Assembly: GCF_008710275.1 (NCBI RefSeq) | Contig: NZ_VYQE01000001.1 | Span: forward strand, 496,001 to 560,000 | DNA: 64,000 bases | Direction of reading: 5' to 3' | Source of the DNA: Histidinibacterium aquaticum | GTDB taxonomy: Bacteria > Pseudomonadota > Alphaproteobacteria > Rhodobacterales > Rhodobacteraceae | Shown: piece by piece, positions 18,066 to 26,357 of the stretch | Position numbering within the stretch: the first letter of the stretch is position 1 | How the letters are laid out: the number at the start of each line of letters is the position of its first letter | Notes under the pieces: model-generated | Databases searched by the model: none | What the model was told of the DNA's origin: nothing | What the model saw: the letters and a program-made list of their open reading frames with translations, nothing else | Made by a program: the position numbers and the translations under genes

Positions 18066-18205
18066 GGACTGAATCTAGTGTGTCATGTGCGCCTAAGCTA
18101 GTTGGTCGGCGGCATGACGCGGCTAGACTGCGGCAGTTTTGAATCATTTGTTCGTCGGGATGCTGTGTCTGCTTTCGGCCCTGCGATGCGACGCGTCAAT
18201 ATTCG

Positions 18206-18709
18206 CTATGAATGCGCCAGGACCAGCGGCGGCTCCTGAGGGAAGCTCCGGATGTCGAACCACTTGAACCGCGTCCCGTCCGGGTTGGACTTGTCACCCG
18301 AGGCGATGCGCAGCCCGTTCGCAGACTGACGGATGAGCGCGGCCCGGAAGGCACGCAGGTCGATGAGCCACCATCGCTCAATGTGCCTCTCAGAGGCGTC
18401 AGAGTGGCCGTAGAAGAGCCAGTCGCCCGCGCCGTTGACTATCTTCGCGAGCTCCGTCTCCGCGCCTGAGGGGACCTGGGAGCGGATCGTGAACTGGAAC
18501 GGGTAGCGGTCGGCGTAGCCTGGTCTACGCACCCGTGCTGCGATCCTCAGGTCCCTGCCATCGAGGACCATGAGGTCCGTGGCCTGGTGCATGTCGAAGG
18601 GGTCTGCTGCGACGTCGAGCAGGTGGGCGCCAACGATACGCCTGATCTCTGGGATGAAGCGGTCGGACCACGACCGGTTGAAAGCATAGCCGTCAGGGTA
18701 AGCGTTCAT
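18206..18709 (-). CDS. Hypothetical protein, possible PD-(D/E)XK-like fold
   Basis: The protein of 167 residues from ATG 18709 contains DLMVLDGRDLRIAARVRR in its first half and GDWLFYGHSD in its second. An acidic strand followed by a basic strand, then W/F-rich strands, resembles restriction-endonuclease-like folds found in phage and island proteins. The catalytic Lys is replaced by Arg in my alignment by eye, so activity is uncertain. It stands alone on the minus strand between the ImmA module and the next operon. Confidence 0.6.
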   Translation of the reverse strand: MNAYPDGYAFNRSWSDRFIPEIRRIVGAHLLDVAADPFDMHQATDLMVLDGRDLRIAARVRRPGYADRYPFQFTIRSQVPSGAETELAKIVNGAGDWLFYGHSDASERHIERWWLIDLRAFRAALIRQSANGLRIASGDKSNPDGTRFKWFDIRSFPQEPPLVLAHS

Positions 18710-18754
18710 GAACGAAAAAGCCCACAGCTGGAAGCGCGCGGCAGTCAGGTGGAA

Positions 18755-18788
18755 AGATTTCTCGGGAGCCCGGAAGCTCCCGAAATCT
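18755..18788 (-). terminator. Candidate hairpin terminator
   Basis: TCGGGAGC (18762-18769) pairs with GCTCCCGA (18776-18783), extended by AGATT/AATCT outside. On the minus strand it lies downstream of the 18910-20883 genes and upstream of 18709. The T tract is weak, so termination is tentative. Confidence 0.4.
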
Positions 18789-18909
18789 GATTCATCGGTC
18801 CCGTGATCTTGTTCATCTTGAGCGAGTAATGGGGACAGCGGGCGGTTGGGGTGTTTCTGTCCACCGGCCCCGCACTGTTGGAGAGCGACAGAGCCGGTGG
18901 CGGGGGCGC

Positions 18910-19485
18910 CTAAGCTGCTCTCTGCTCCTCGACCACCTGCCGATAGGTCGCCATGACCTGCTCGACGTTCAGCTTGTCAGCCAGAGCGATGCGGAGAGTG
19001 GCGGTCAGGGCGCTCAGTTCGGCCCGGCTCAGCCCTCGGACCGCATCGAGAGTATGCTCGTCCTCGAGCTTGGACCTCTGCATGAGCTTGACCAGCTTGT
19101 CCTGACAGCCGTGCATGAGCCAATCCAGGTCGCCGCCAGCTTCCCGGCAGAAATCGATCAGCTCATCGGTGAGGCGGGCGGCTCCGTGGTCTTCCGCCTG
19201 AACAGGGACCGGCTCCATGCCAGCCAAGCCGGCCAGCATGTCCACGCGCCGCTGCACGACGAGCTGTGACATGGCCTCGTTGTGCTCGCGGAAGGCCAGC
19301 GCCAGGGGGCGCACATCCCCGGCGAAGAGCCAGTCGAGACAAAGCTCCTGCTCGTCGGAGTACTGCAGCAGCTCATCCGTGGGCGCGCCGTCAGCGTCGA
19401 CCAGCGACGCGGGTGCCTCGGTGTTGGTCCACCCGGCGAACTGGGCCAGCCGGGCGCGGGCTTCGATCAGGTCGTTGTTGGTCAT
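18910..19485 (-). CDS. Hypothetical island protein (191 aa)
   Basis: ATG 19485 has a strong AAGGAGAC site six bases upstream. The protein is acidic and helical, without signal peptide or membrane segment; it contains RARLAQFAGW and a C-terminal LRIALADKLNVEQVMATYRQV helix. No family is recognised. It is the third of three minus-strand hypothetical genes (20883, 20231, 19485) spaced 40-56 bases apart that probably form one operon. Confidence 0.65.
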   Translation of the reverse strand: MTNNDLIEARARLAQFAGWTNTEAPASLVDADGAPTDELLQYSDEQELCLDWLFAGDVRPLALAFREHNEAMSQLVVQRRVDMLAGLAGMEPVPVQAEDHGAARLTDELIDFCREAGGDLDWLMHGCQDKLVKLMQRSKLEDEHTLDAVRGLSRAELSALTATLRIALADKLNVEQVMATYRQVVEEQRAA

Positions 19486-19541
19486 GGTCGTCTCCTTGTT
19501 CGGAATGGCGGGGAGAACCCCGGTCTGGCCGGTGCGTTGGC

Positions 19542-20231
19542 TCAGTCGAGCTTTTCGAAGTCGCGCTTGCGACCGGCGAGGGTGTGTGCGCCGTAGCGCA
19601 GGGTGGCGAGGAATCGGGTCTCCGGGTCGTCCATGATCGAAGCCCAGATGTCGGTCCCCGGCGTCACGTCGAGGGTCTCGCGCCACTTCACGTCGAGCAT
19701 CATGGCGAGGCCCTCCGGCGTCCTGGGCGGGGTCTTCTCGATTTCCCGTTCGAGCTTGATGAGGGCGTCAATGGCATCGCCAACGCGCGGGTCTTCGGGC
19801 ATCCAGCCGCTCTCCTCCATGTTCGGCGTGGAGTTCAGAAAGTCCCGGATGCGCATTTGCCGCTGCGCTAGCTCGATGACCGGGTCGTCCTGCTCAAGGA
19901 TGCGCTTGGCTTCGCTGGTGAGCGCTTCGAAGGCGCCCTCGGGAGGATCGCCCGCAAGGAGAGCGGCCACCTTGCGCAGCACGTCCTGCATGGTGCGGGC
20001 TTCGACCTTCACGAGGTCGGCGGCGGCGTCCGCGACGTTGGCGGCTGCCTTGTCACGGTCGGCTTCGGCTTTCGGGAGGCTGTCGGCAAAGCTCTTGCCG
20101 TTCACCCCGTTCGGCATGGTCTCGGCAAGGCGGCGAAGTCCCTCGACCTCGGATTCTGCTGACGCGAGGCGCTCGCGGAGGTCGGTCAGCGTCTCGACGG
20201 CCGCTTTCACGGTGTGGGCCTTGTAGTGCAT
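19542..20231 (-). CDS. Hypothetical coiled-coil protein (229 aa)
   Basis: ATG 20231 follows an AGGGAGAA ribosome site. Residues about 8-75 form a predicted coiled coil (LTDLRERLASAESEVEGLRRL). The rest is soluble and mixed alpha/beta, ending TLAGRKRDFEKLD. It resembles phage/plasmid accessory proteins only in general composition. It is the middle gene of the three-gene minus-strand set. Confidence 0.65.
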   Translation of the reverse strand: MHYKAHTVKAAVETLTDLRERLASAESEVEGLRRLAETMPNGVNGKSFADSLPKAEADRDKAAANVADAAADLVKVEARTMQDVLRKVAALLAGDPPEGAFEALTSEAKRILEQDDPVIELAQRQMRIRDFLNSTPNMEESGWMPEDPRVGDAIDALIKLEREIEKTPPRTPEGLAMMLDVKWRETLDVTPGTDIWASIMDDPETRFLATLRYGAHTLAGRKRDFEKLD

Positions 20232-20271
20232 GTGGGTTCTCCCTGGATCGAGTGGCTCGCCGGCTTGAGGC

Positions 20272-20883
20272 TCAGGCGAAGGTGTGGACTTGGCCGTTGG
20301 CGGCGATGCGCGAGATGGTGGCGAGGTTGATTGAGCGGCAGACTCGCTTCTGGGCGTCCCAGACCGGCATGAGGTTCGGATGGCGCTCAGCGCGCGTCTG
20401 AGAGGCCCTGCGGCCCGCGTCCGAGGCGTCTTCCCCCTTGAGGCGGGACCGCAGCGCGTCGGGCTGCACGGTCATGGTGCGCTCGGCTCCGTCCTTCTTG
20501 GTGAAGGTGACGGCGACAAAGCGGCCGGTGCCGGTGGCGATCAGCTCACGCTTCGCGGCGAAGTCCTCCCGCTCGCGGGCCCTGGCGAGAGCGCATCGAA
20601 GCTTGGCGAGGCGGTTGGCGCCATCGATGCCGATGATGCTGCGGTTCTCGATGTGCTCGATTTCCCGGGACAGGCAATCGACCGAGCGGGCCTCGAGTTC
20701 GGCCTTTGCGCGGGCGAGTTCCATGCGGGTCTTGGCGTTAACCCAGGCCTCCCGCAGGTAGCGGCGGAAGAGCGGGCGGAGGAACAGGCGGGGATTGTGG
20801 GCCAACGCCTCGTGGGTGCGGGACCAGGCCTCGGACATGATCGCGGAGAGGTCGTAGGTGGCGCTATGGTCGGCTACGGTCAT
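20272..20883 (-). CDS. Hypothetical basic protein with SH3-like C-terminus (203 aa)
   Basis: The N-terminal half is helical and charged (about 40-115). The C-terminal half has TKKDGAERTMTVQP and PNLMPVWDAQKRVCRSINL followed by ISRIAANG, a strand-rich pattern recurring in phage and plasmid proteins with an SH3-like domain. ATG 20883 is the first gene of the minus-strand set and is divergent from the HTH gene at 20998, sharing the palindromic operator region at 20933-20968. Confidence 0.65.
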   Translation of the reverse strand: MTVADHSATYDLSAIMSEAWSRTHEALAHNPRLFLRPLFRRYLREAWVNAKTRMELARAKAELEARSVDCLSREIEHIENRSIIGIDGANRLAKLRCALARAREREDFAAKRELIATGTGRFVAVTFTKKDGAERTMTVQPDALRSRLKGEDASDAGRRASQTRAERHPNLMPVWDAQKRVCRSINLATISRIAANGQVHTFA

Positions 20884-20932
20884 CTTCGGGATTTCCTTAA
20901 CCAGTGTTTTGTTCTACACCTCATATGTATGT

Positions 20933-20968
20933 AGATACACACCGCGTGTCAACACACAGTGTGTATCT
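20933..20968. promoter_or_regulatory. Candidate operator: interrupted palindrome between divergent genes
   Basis: AGATACACAC (20933-20942) and GTGTGTATCT (20959-20968) are perfect inverted 10-bp arms 16 bp apart, with GTGT/ACAC repeats between them. The element lies between the divergent starts 20883 (minus) and 20998 (plus, an HTH protein), as expected for an autoregulatory operator. The surrounding AT-rich sequence could also hold both promoters. Confidence 0.6.
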
Positions 20969-20997
20969 TACAACAAAAAAAGTGTAGGTTGGAACGT

Positions 20998-21243
20998 ATG
21001 CCTCTTCTGACTCCTCAGCTTTGCAAAGCAGCCCGGGCGTTGATCGAATGGACGGCGGCTGACCTGTCCGAGAGCTCCGGCGTCTCGTCGGACACAATCC
21101 GGTCTTTCGAGAGCGGAAGATCACGTAGCCTGCGAGGTGATAACGACGCCGCCGTCAGAGCTGCCTTCGCCCGCGAAGGAGTCCGCTTTCTTGACTCTGG
21201 AGAAACGGCTGAAGGAATTGGCGTCGTAAGGAAAACACCATGA
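20998..21243 (+). CDS. XRE-like helix-turn-helix regulator (81 aa)
   Basis: The protein starts MPLLTPQLCKAARALIEW and has a five-helix XRE core: AADLSESSGVSSDTIRSFESG is a canonical recognition helix region, followed by AVRAAFAREGVRFLDSG, frequent in short alphaproteobacterial repressors. ATG 20998 has GGA upstream; the frame to 20959 is longer but lacks homology. The next gene starts inside its stop (ATGA). It probably binds the palindrome at 20933-20968. Confidence 0.82.
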   Translation: MPLLTPQLCKAARALIEWTAADLSESSGVSSDTIRSFESGRSRSLRGDNDAAVRAAFAREGVRFLDSGETAEGIGVVRKTP

Positions 21244-21482
21244 AACGTGCAATCCTAGTCAGTCTCGCGTTGACCGTGGTTCTGCTTGGCAATTCAGGTG
21301 CCGCTCAAGATGCCTCCGGTCCGTTCCAGACAACATCGAACGGGAGCGGTCCTGGCGTATGGATCACAGACACGAGGAACGGCGCGGTTCGACTTTGCTT
21401 GCCCGAAGCCAACAGCGGCACGCGCACAGGCTACATCGTCGTATGCACTGACGCTGTAGAATGGAACGAAAAGGGCGGTTGA
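21240..21482 (+). CDS. Small secreted hypothetical protein (80 aa)
   Basis: An N-terminal signal peptide (MKRAILVSLALTVVLLGNSGAAQ) is followed by a 57-residue mature domain with two cysteines and VWITDTRNG...GYIVVCTDA. ATG 21240 overlaps the stop of the HTH gene by four bases, so it is translationally coupled. No family is recognised. Confidence 0.6.
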   Translation: MKRAILVSLALTVVLLGNSGAAQDASGPFQTTSNGSGPGVWITDTRNGAVRLCLPEANSGTRTGYIVVCTDAVEWNEKGG

Positions 21483-21664
21483 CTCGCTGGCGCTCTGTTA
21501 CGCTTCACTGCATGCTAATCGCGGGCCGACACCGTCAGATTATTCATAACTCATGCCTCTGAAAGCGATTGCCGCTGGCTGTCTGCACAATTCCCTACTC
21601 AGCATCACTCGCCCACTAAACTGTGCTAGAGTTGACTGGCGATAGTTAGCCGTGAGGTTTAAGA

Positions 21665-22063
21665 ATGCGTTTCAGCCTAGTAATTTTCTCGGTCACATTG
21701 GCTTGGACCTCAGCCTGTATTGCTCAAGTCACGACAGTTGGTGACGCTATGGGCCGCTGCAGCAATCCCCACAGGCAAGGCGAAATCACCTTAAGCGGGG
21801 GACAAGAGGCCTACGACATTGGGGTTTGCTTAGGCGTTGCGAGGGGGGTCGCGTGGGTGATGATGAGCAACTGCAACGTGTATCGTCTGGAAACCGGTCA
21901 ATACAACAATGGTGGTGGCCTCAGAGCAGCGCCGCCAATCGGCACTGGTGCTGCCTGGCAAGCCTTCAAAAACTGGTCGGAGGAGAATCCAGGATCATGG
22001 AACGAGCCGCTTCAATTAGGGATGACGAGGGCATTGAATGAGGGTCTTCCGTGCATCCGTTAG
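21665..22063 (+). CDS. Rap1a/Tai-like secreted protein
   Basis: A signal peptide (about 1-20) precedes a roughly 110-residue domain with the Rap1a-like spacing: a first Cys after GDAMGRC, GVCLGVARGVAW, MMSNC, F-W then ENPGSWNEPLQLGMTRALNEGLPC. Rap1a family proteins were first described as periplasmic immunity proteins of type VI amidase effectors, but many are not linked to T6SS. No effector or T6SS gene is nearby, so it is an orphan. Codon use is AT-rich. Confidence 0.65.
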   Translation: MRFSLVIFSVTLAWTSACIAQVTTVGDAMGRCSNPHRQGEITLSGGQEAYDIGVCLGVARGVAWVMMSNCNVYRLETGQYNNGGGLRAAPPIGTGAAWQAFKNWSEENPGSWNEPLQLGMTRALNEGLPCIR

Positions 22064-22245
22064 ATACGCAACGAAGCTCGATGGCCGGGCCTGGAGTCGC
22101 CCTGCGGAACGAGGACTGACAGCGGTGTCGGCCGCGACCGGCATGGCGGCTGGCCGGAGGTCGTACCTCAGCGACTGAACTTGTGGCTCTTTCTCCAGTT
22201 GGTCGAGTCGACGCGCTGCGTCGCTCAAACCGAAGGAGAGAGCAA

Positions 22246-22890
22246 ATGCCGAAGTTCAATCATGTTCAGGGTGCGACTGCCGTAATCGCGCTTCTTGCCC
22301 TCACCGCGCCTGCCGTGGCGCAGGACAGCTCCAGTGCCAACGGCTCTTCTGCTGACGCTGCGACCTCGGAGACCGACCAGGGCTCGGGCGGCGACCTTGC
22401 CGATGTGGTCGACGACGCGGAAGCGCCTGCGACTGACGGCACAAACCAGACTGAAGGCGCTGGCACCACAGGTTCAGCCGAAGGGAACACGCCTGGCGAC
22501 ACCGCCGTGGCGCCTGGCGACATGAACGTCGGCGGCATGACCAACCAGAACGCCGGGCAGACTGTGATGTTGGACATCGAGTCCTTCGCCCAGCAGATTT
22601 ACGAGCGGGGCTACCGCCAAGGATACATGAGCGGCGTCTCCGACACCCGCCAGCAGGTCATGGAGCAGGTCCGCGCTCAACGCATGCAGCAGATGCAGAA
22701 CGGCGAAATGAACATGCAGGGCCAACAGACCGGCAATGGTGACCAAGCATCGAACGACGCCGGGTCTGGGCCAAACGCACAAGGCACCAACCAACGCAGC
22801 GCGGCGCGCTCCGGTGGATCGATCATTGTCCTGCCGCCCGGTGTCAGCCCGGAAGCCTTCATCGAACAGATGATGCAGCAGAACCAGTAA
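22246..22890 (+). CDS. Secreted Gln/Asn/Gly-rich hypothetical protein
   Basis: ATG 22246 follows AAGGAGAGAGC. A signal peptide (cleavage near AVAQDS) is followed by a low-complexity, Asp/Thr/Gly-rich region, a short conserved-looking helix with FAQQIYERGYRQGYMSG (about 118-135), a Met/Gln-rich stretch and a C-terminus with IIVLPPGVSPEAFIEQMMQQ. It is probably periplasmic or exported. The function is unknown. A strong terminator follows. Confidence 0.65.
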   Translation: MPKFNHVQGATAVIALLALTAPAVAQDSSSANGSSADAATSETDQGSGGDLADVVDDAEAPATDGTNQTEGAGTTGSAEGNTPGDTAVAPGDMNVGGMTNQNAGQTVMLDIESFAQQIYERGYRQGYMSGVSDTRQQVMEQVRAQRMQQMQNGEMNMQGQQTGNGDQASNDAGSGPNAQGTNQRSAARSGGSIIVLPPGVSPEAFIEQMMQQNQ

Positions 22891-22917
22891 GAGCCGCCGA
22901 GGCGATCAAACCCCAGT

Positions 22918-22949
22918 AGCCCGGCACCAACGCGGTGCCGGGCTTTTTT
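22918..22949 (+). terminator. Intrinsic terminator
   Basis: AGCCCGGCACC (22918-22928) pairs with GGTGCCGGGCT (22934-22944) across an AACGC loop, followed by TTTTTT. It ends the transcript of the secreted protein at 22246-22890. Confidence 0.92.
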
Positions 22950-23079
22950 ATCGGGTCTTCGCAACCCAGTACCAGAGCAACAAGCAACAGCTACTATAGC
23001 TGTCCCTAGTCGCCAGAGCCTGCTATCTGAGAATAACAGTTTTCTGCAGCTGATCTGTCCATAGCTTCAGGCCCTCCCC

Positions 23080-24501
23080 ATGTCCTTCATAGTATTTGCG
23101 AACGGCCTTGTGCTGTTGGGCCTTGCAGCAGTCATGGGCGTGATTGGCATCTTTTTCCCGTTATCGAGAACCGTGTTCCTTGAGTCGGCGCTGCTGGCCG
23201 GGTTCATCGGTCTCTGTCTCGTACTCGTCGCGTCGTCTGATCGTCGAGGGCTTCAACGACTTCATGCTTTCCTACTAACGGCCAGCGTCTGGATCGTGGC
23301 AGCGCTGGCCGGTGCCTTGCCCCTTTGGCTCTGGGGGCTGCGCCTACCGGACGCCATCTTTGAAGCTGTGTCAGGCATCACGACGACGGGCTCGACGGTG
23401 ATGGTGGGCCTCGACAACACCGAGCACGGAATTCTGCTCTGGCGGTCCATTCTCCAATGGATCGGCGGGGTCGGCTTTATTGTCGCGGGAATCGCACTCA
23501 TGCCCATCATGCGCGTTGGCGGGATGCAGCTCTTCCGGACCGAGAGTTCCGAGCGCGGCGACAAGGAGATGACGAGTGCCGCTCTCTTCGCTGGCGCCAC
23601 GGTGTGGATCTACCTCGGCCTGACGGCACTCTGCACGGTGGTCTACATGGCCGGGGGCATGCTGGGGTTCGATGCCCTGAGCCACGCCTTCACGACCGTC
23701 TCCACGGGAGGTTATTCGACTTCCGACGCGTCTTTCGGTCAGTTCGAGAGCAGCTACCTCCAGTGGTCCGCGACAGGCTTCATGCTGGCCGGAGCACTTC
23801 CATTCGCTTGGTACATCCGGCTCCTGAGACGTGGATCGGCTCAAAGCGAACAGGTTCGGACGCTCTTCTTGGGTCTGGCCGTCGCGATCCTAGTCATCAC
23901 GACCTGGCGCGTCCTCGAGGCGCACACTCCGATCATGGAAACCCTGCGACTGGTGTCGTTCAATGTCGTCTCCGTCGTCACGACGACCGGCTACGCCACT
24001 GTGGACTATACGGCGTGGGGGCCGTTCGCGGCGACGGCATTTCTCCTGCTCACTGTCATCAGTAGCTGCACAGGCTCCACCTCAGGAGGGGGAAAGATCA
24101 TGCGATGGATCATCTTTGCCCGGGCGACAGTCGTCCAGGCACGGGCCGTCCATAATCCTCACGGTGTCTTCAAGGTCCGCTACGAAGGCCAAGCCGTCGG
24201 CGATGATGTGGTCAGCGGCGTCATCTCATTCTTCGTACTGTATGCGGGAACGGTCTTCGCCCTCGCGTGGGCCCTTGGTCTGATCGGCCTCGATGCCACG
24301 ACAGCCGTAAGCGGGGCTCTCACAGCCGTCGCGAACGTCGGGCCTGGAATCGGCGGCGTGATCGGTCCGGCAGGCAACTTCTCCTCCCTACCCGACCCCG
24401 CCAAGTGGCTGCTCAGCTTCGGCATGTACGCAGGCAGGCTTGAAATGCTGACCGTTTACGTGATCCTTTTACCGAGCTTTTGGCGCGAGCTGCCTCGCTG
24501 A
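23080..24501 (+). CDS. TrkH family potassium transporter (island copy)
   Basis: The 473-residue membrane protein has the four K+-selectivity loops TTTGSTV, STGGYS, TTTGYAT and ANVGPG, and the SSCTGSTSGGGKIMRW segment typical of TrkH. It is clearly related to but divergent from the chromosomal TrkH at 1966-3414. No TrkA partner is present in the island, so it presumably uses the host gating subunit. No ribosome site is evident before ATG 23080. Its presence as cargo suggests osmotic or membrane-potential adaptation; that is inference. Confidence 0.92.
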   Translation: MSFIVFANGLVLLGLAAVMGVIGIFFPLSRTVFLESALLAGFIGLCLVLVASSDRRGLQRLHAFLLTASVWIVAALAGALPLWLWGLRLPDAIFEAVSGITTTGSTVMVGLDNTEHGILLWRSILQWIGGVGFIVAGIALMPIMRVGGMQLFRTESSERGDKEMTSAALFAGATVWIYLGLTALCTVVYMAGGMLGFDALSHAFTTVSTGGYSTSDASFGQFESSYLQWSATGFMLAGALPFAWYIRLLRRGSAQSEQVRTLFLGLAVAILVITTWRVLEAHTPIMETLRLVSFNVVSVVTTTGYATVDYTAWGPFAATAFLLLTVISSCTGSTSGGGKIMRWIIFARATVVQARAVHNPHGVFKVRYEGQAVGDDVVSGVISFFVLYAGTVFALAWALGLIGLDATTAVSGALTAVANVGPGIGGVIGPAGNFSSLPDPAKWLLSFGMYAGRLEMLTVYVILLPSFWRELPR

Positions 24502-25093
24502 CCGGCCAATAGTGACGCGCCAGACTAATGCGCGAACTCCGAGCGCCGCTCGACCAGCCCAGAGCGCTCGCAGAGCATCCCGACATAGACCTTTACGCTA
24601 AGTCACATCTTCGGTGACACTGAAGCAGGTTGGTGATATGCGATCACTAGCCGTTTGGGGACGCGGCGCGGGAAGGCACTGCAGAGGACGGGACGAAGTG
24701 TTTGATTCCCTGGATGGGAGCAATCCGGGACGGCACGAGCGATGCAATATCTGCGAGGACTCGGGCCAGGTCGTTGATGCAGTTCCGATCATCCGCCTCA
24801 CAGGTCCACGATACGCCGTTCTCCTCTGCCGAAAGCGGTGCTTTGCTTGCGTCGCAAGAAACCATGCGGACTGCGGCGGGAACCTGCTTTCGGCAATGGT
24901 AACCCTCTCCCTGTGCGACGGGAGAGAGTCTCTCGACGTCGCACCAGTGACATCTTGTCCGCTCTGTCCGGTTTCCGGAGACGGCTGAAGACGGTCAGAG
25001 GGTCCAGAGGTCTGGAACGATGGGTGCGCGATAGCGTGTCTTCTTGCGGCTGGCAGATTGCTGCTGAGCCCGAGGGGCCAAGCTGAGCCAGCA
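24502..25093. other. 592-bp stretch without a convincing gene
   Basis: Short open frames exist on both strands (a 72-codon minus frame, 24647-24865, and a 124-codon plus frame, 24614-24988) and overlap each other. Neither has a Shine-Dalgarno site, recognisable domain or chromosome-like codon use. The region may be decayed sequence between the TrkH gene and the DUF1328-like pair. Confidence 0.5.
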
Positions 25094-25351
25094 CTACCAG
25101 AAGCGTAGAAAGCGGGGGAGTTTCACGCCTCGCCGGATGCCTTGGGCGCTTTCGCTACGCACGATGCCTCTGAGTTTCTTCCGCCGGTGGAGGACCGCGA
25201 CACGTTCGACGAGTACCGCTCCAACGAAGAGCGCGACGTAAATCGCGGTGATCACCCGGCCCGCAGTCTCGGTGGCACCGCCCACGATCCCACTGAAGCC
25301 GAACACTGACGCGATAACTGCGATTAGAAGGAAGGAGACCTTCAAACTCAT
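25094..25351 (-). CDS. DUF1328-like small membrane protein
   Basis: The first half, SFLLIAVIASVFGFSGIVG with ATETAGRVITAIYVALFV, matches the two-helix hairpin of DUF1328 (YtjA-like) proteins, usually about 55-60 residues. Here a basic C-terminal tail extends it to 85. Its paralogue lies immediately upstream at 25509-25730. Function in the family is unknown. Confidence 0.75.
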   Translation of the reverse strand: MSLKVSFLLIAVIASVFGFSGIVGGATETAGRVITAIYVALFVGAVLVERVAVLHRRKKLRGIVRSESAQGIRRGVKLPRFLRFW

Positions 25352-25508
25352 ATCGATGCCCTCGCTAACCGATACAACCTACGCGACAGAGCTGTCGGGG
25401 GGAAGTTGCGGTGCCACAGCCCAGTAAAGTGTAGAGTCGCGGGTCGCCACCTCGACCGCTGTCCGATTCCGCACCAACGGTCCCAGCGATGCCCGAAAAG
25501 GCTCCGCC

Positions 25509-25730
25509 TTAATTGTCGCTCGGGGGTCTGGCGCGCACTTGGGCATCCTGTTGGACGCGCTGACGGCGAAACCAATCTACCGACCTGACGCAGACCACGA
25601 ACAGGAAGAGCGCCAGATGAACGATGGTGATGAGACGGGCCGAGGCTTCGGTCGAGCCGCTGGTAACCCCCGAATAGCCGAACACCGCTGAGACAGCTGC
25701 AATGAGCAGGAGTATCGATGTCAGTCGCAA
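25509..25730 (-). CDS. DUF1328-like small membrane protein, second copy (TTG start)
   Basis: Starting at TTG 25730, just after AGAGGGGCAGCGACC, the product is 73 residues beginning LRLTSILLLIAAVSAVFGYS, the same two-helix pattern as the protein at 25094-25351. Longer frames upstream (to 25862) have no similarity. The two genes are tandem on the minus strand and look like a duplication. The start codon is inferred from alignment to the paralogue. Confidence 0.65.
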   Translation of the reverse strand: MRLTSILLLIAAVSAVFGYSGVTSGSTEASARLITIVHLALFLFVVCVRSVDWFRRQRVQQDAQVRARPPSDN

Positions 25731-26133
25731 GGTCGCTGCCCCTCTGTCTTTGCTGCTCTCTCGGAACCCGACCAACTGCTTACCTTGCGTCAAAACCAGA
25801 TGGCCCCCCTTCCGGTTCCAGAGGGTTCGCTTCCGTCGAACCCAGCCGCTCTCGACACCCAACGCAGGGCGTGAGAAGCATCTATCGGTGGCACAAACCT
25901 GGTTGCCGCATAGTGACCGAATGACTCGCCCCGGCCCGAAGGTCGGGGCCTTTTTCGTCGCCTTAGCCCGGACGGAATGTTCGGTTCCGTACTGGGACGA
26001 TCCTGAACCACACCGATGCTCCGTGCATTGCCGTACTAGCCGCTGCGGCTGTCATCGGTACGCGAACGGTTCCCGCTCTGCTCCGTGGAGTGGTCGCCGC
26101 AGCGGCACCCACCTACTGAACGGATACTGACGC
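25731..26133. other. 403-bp intergenic stretch with a plus-strand terminator
   Basis: No gene is supported. The stretch contains the hairpin terminator at 25929-25955 in plus orientation although no plus-strand gene lies upstream within the stretch, so an unannotated short transcript is possible. Confidence 0.45.
25929..25955 (+). terminator. Intrinsic terminator with no assigned gene
   Basis: CCCCGGCC (25929-25936), loop CGAA, GGTCGGGG (25941-25948), then CC and TTTTT. On the plus strand it would end a transcript beginning somewhere in 25731-25928; no coding gene is seen there. Confidence 0.75.
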
Positions 26134-26325
26134 ATGACCGATCAGCAGCGCGAAAAGGTGACCGCCACGGATGGCGAAGGTCGCGAATATGAAGTTTACC
26201 TCGAAGGTGACGGCGACAAGCCGAACGCGCGGCTCGCATCCGGTCTGACCGTGGAGGCGATCAGCCGTGACGTCTTTGCGATGCCTGCGACCGGTACCCT
26301 TCTAAGACGGGTCGATGACACCTAG
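26134..26325 (+). CDS. Small hypothetical protein (63 aa)
   Basis: The open frame from ATG 26134 encodes an acidic peptide, MTDQQREKVTATDGEGREYE followed by a strand-rich core. Codon use is chromosome-like and it is followed 32 bases later by the zinc-ribbon gene on the same strand. No ribosome site or family is recognised. Confidence 0.45.
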   Translation: MTDQQREKVTATDGEGREYEVYLEGDGDKPNARLASGLTVEAISRDVFAMPATGTLLRRVDDT

Positions 26326-26357
26326 CTTGTGGCTAGGACCGAAGGAGGGAGACCACG

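Noticed and set aside
18861-18900. CCACCGGC/GCCGGTGG inverted repeat downstream of the 18910 gene
   Set aside because: The 24-base loop and lack of a T tract make a terminator unlikely; it may only reflect GC-rich composition.
24614-24988. 124-codon plus-strand frame between TrkH and the DUF1328 pair
   Set aside because: No ribosome site, no recognisable domain, and an overlapping minus-strand frame of similar quality; cysteine-rich composition looks accidental.
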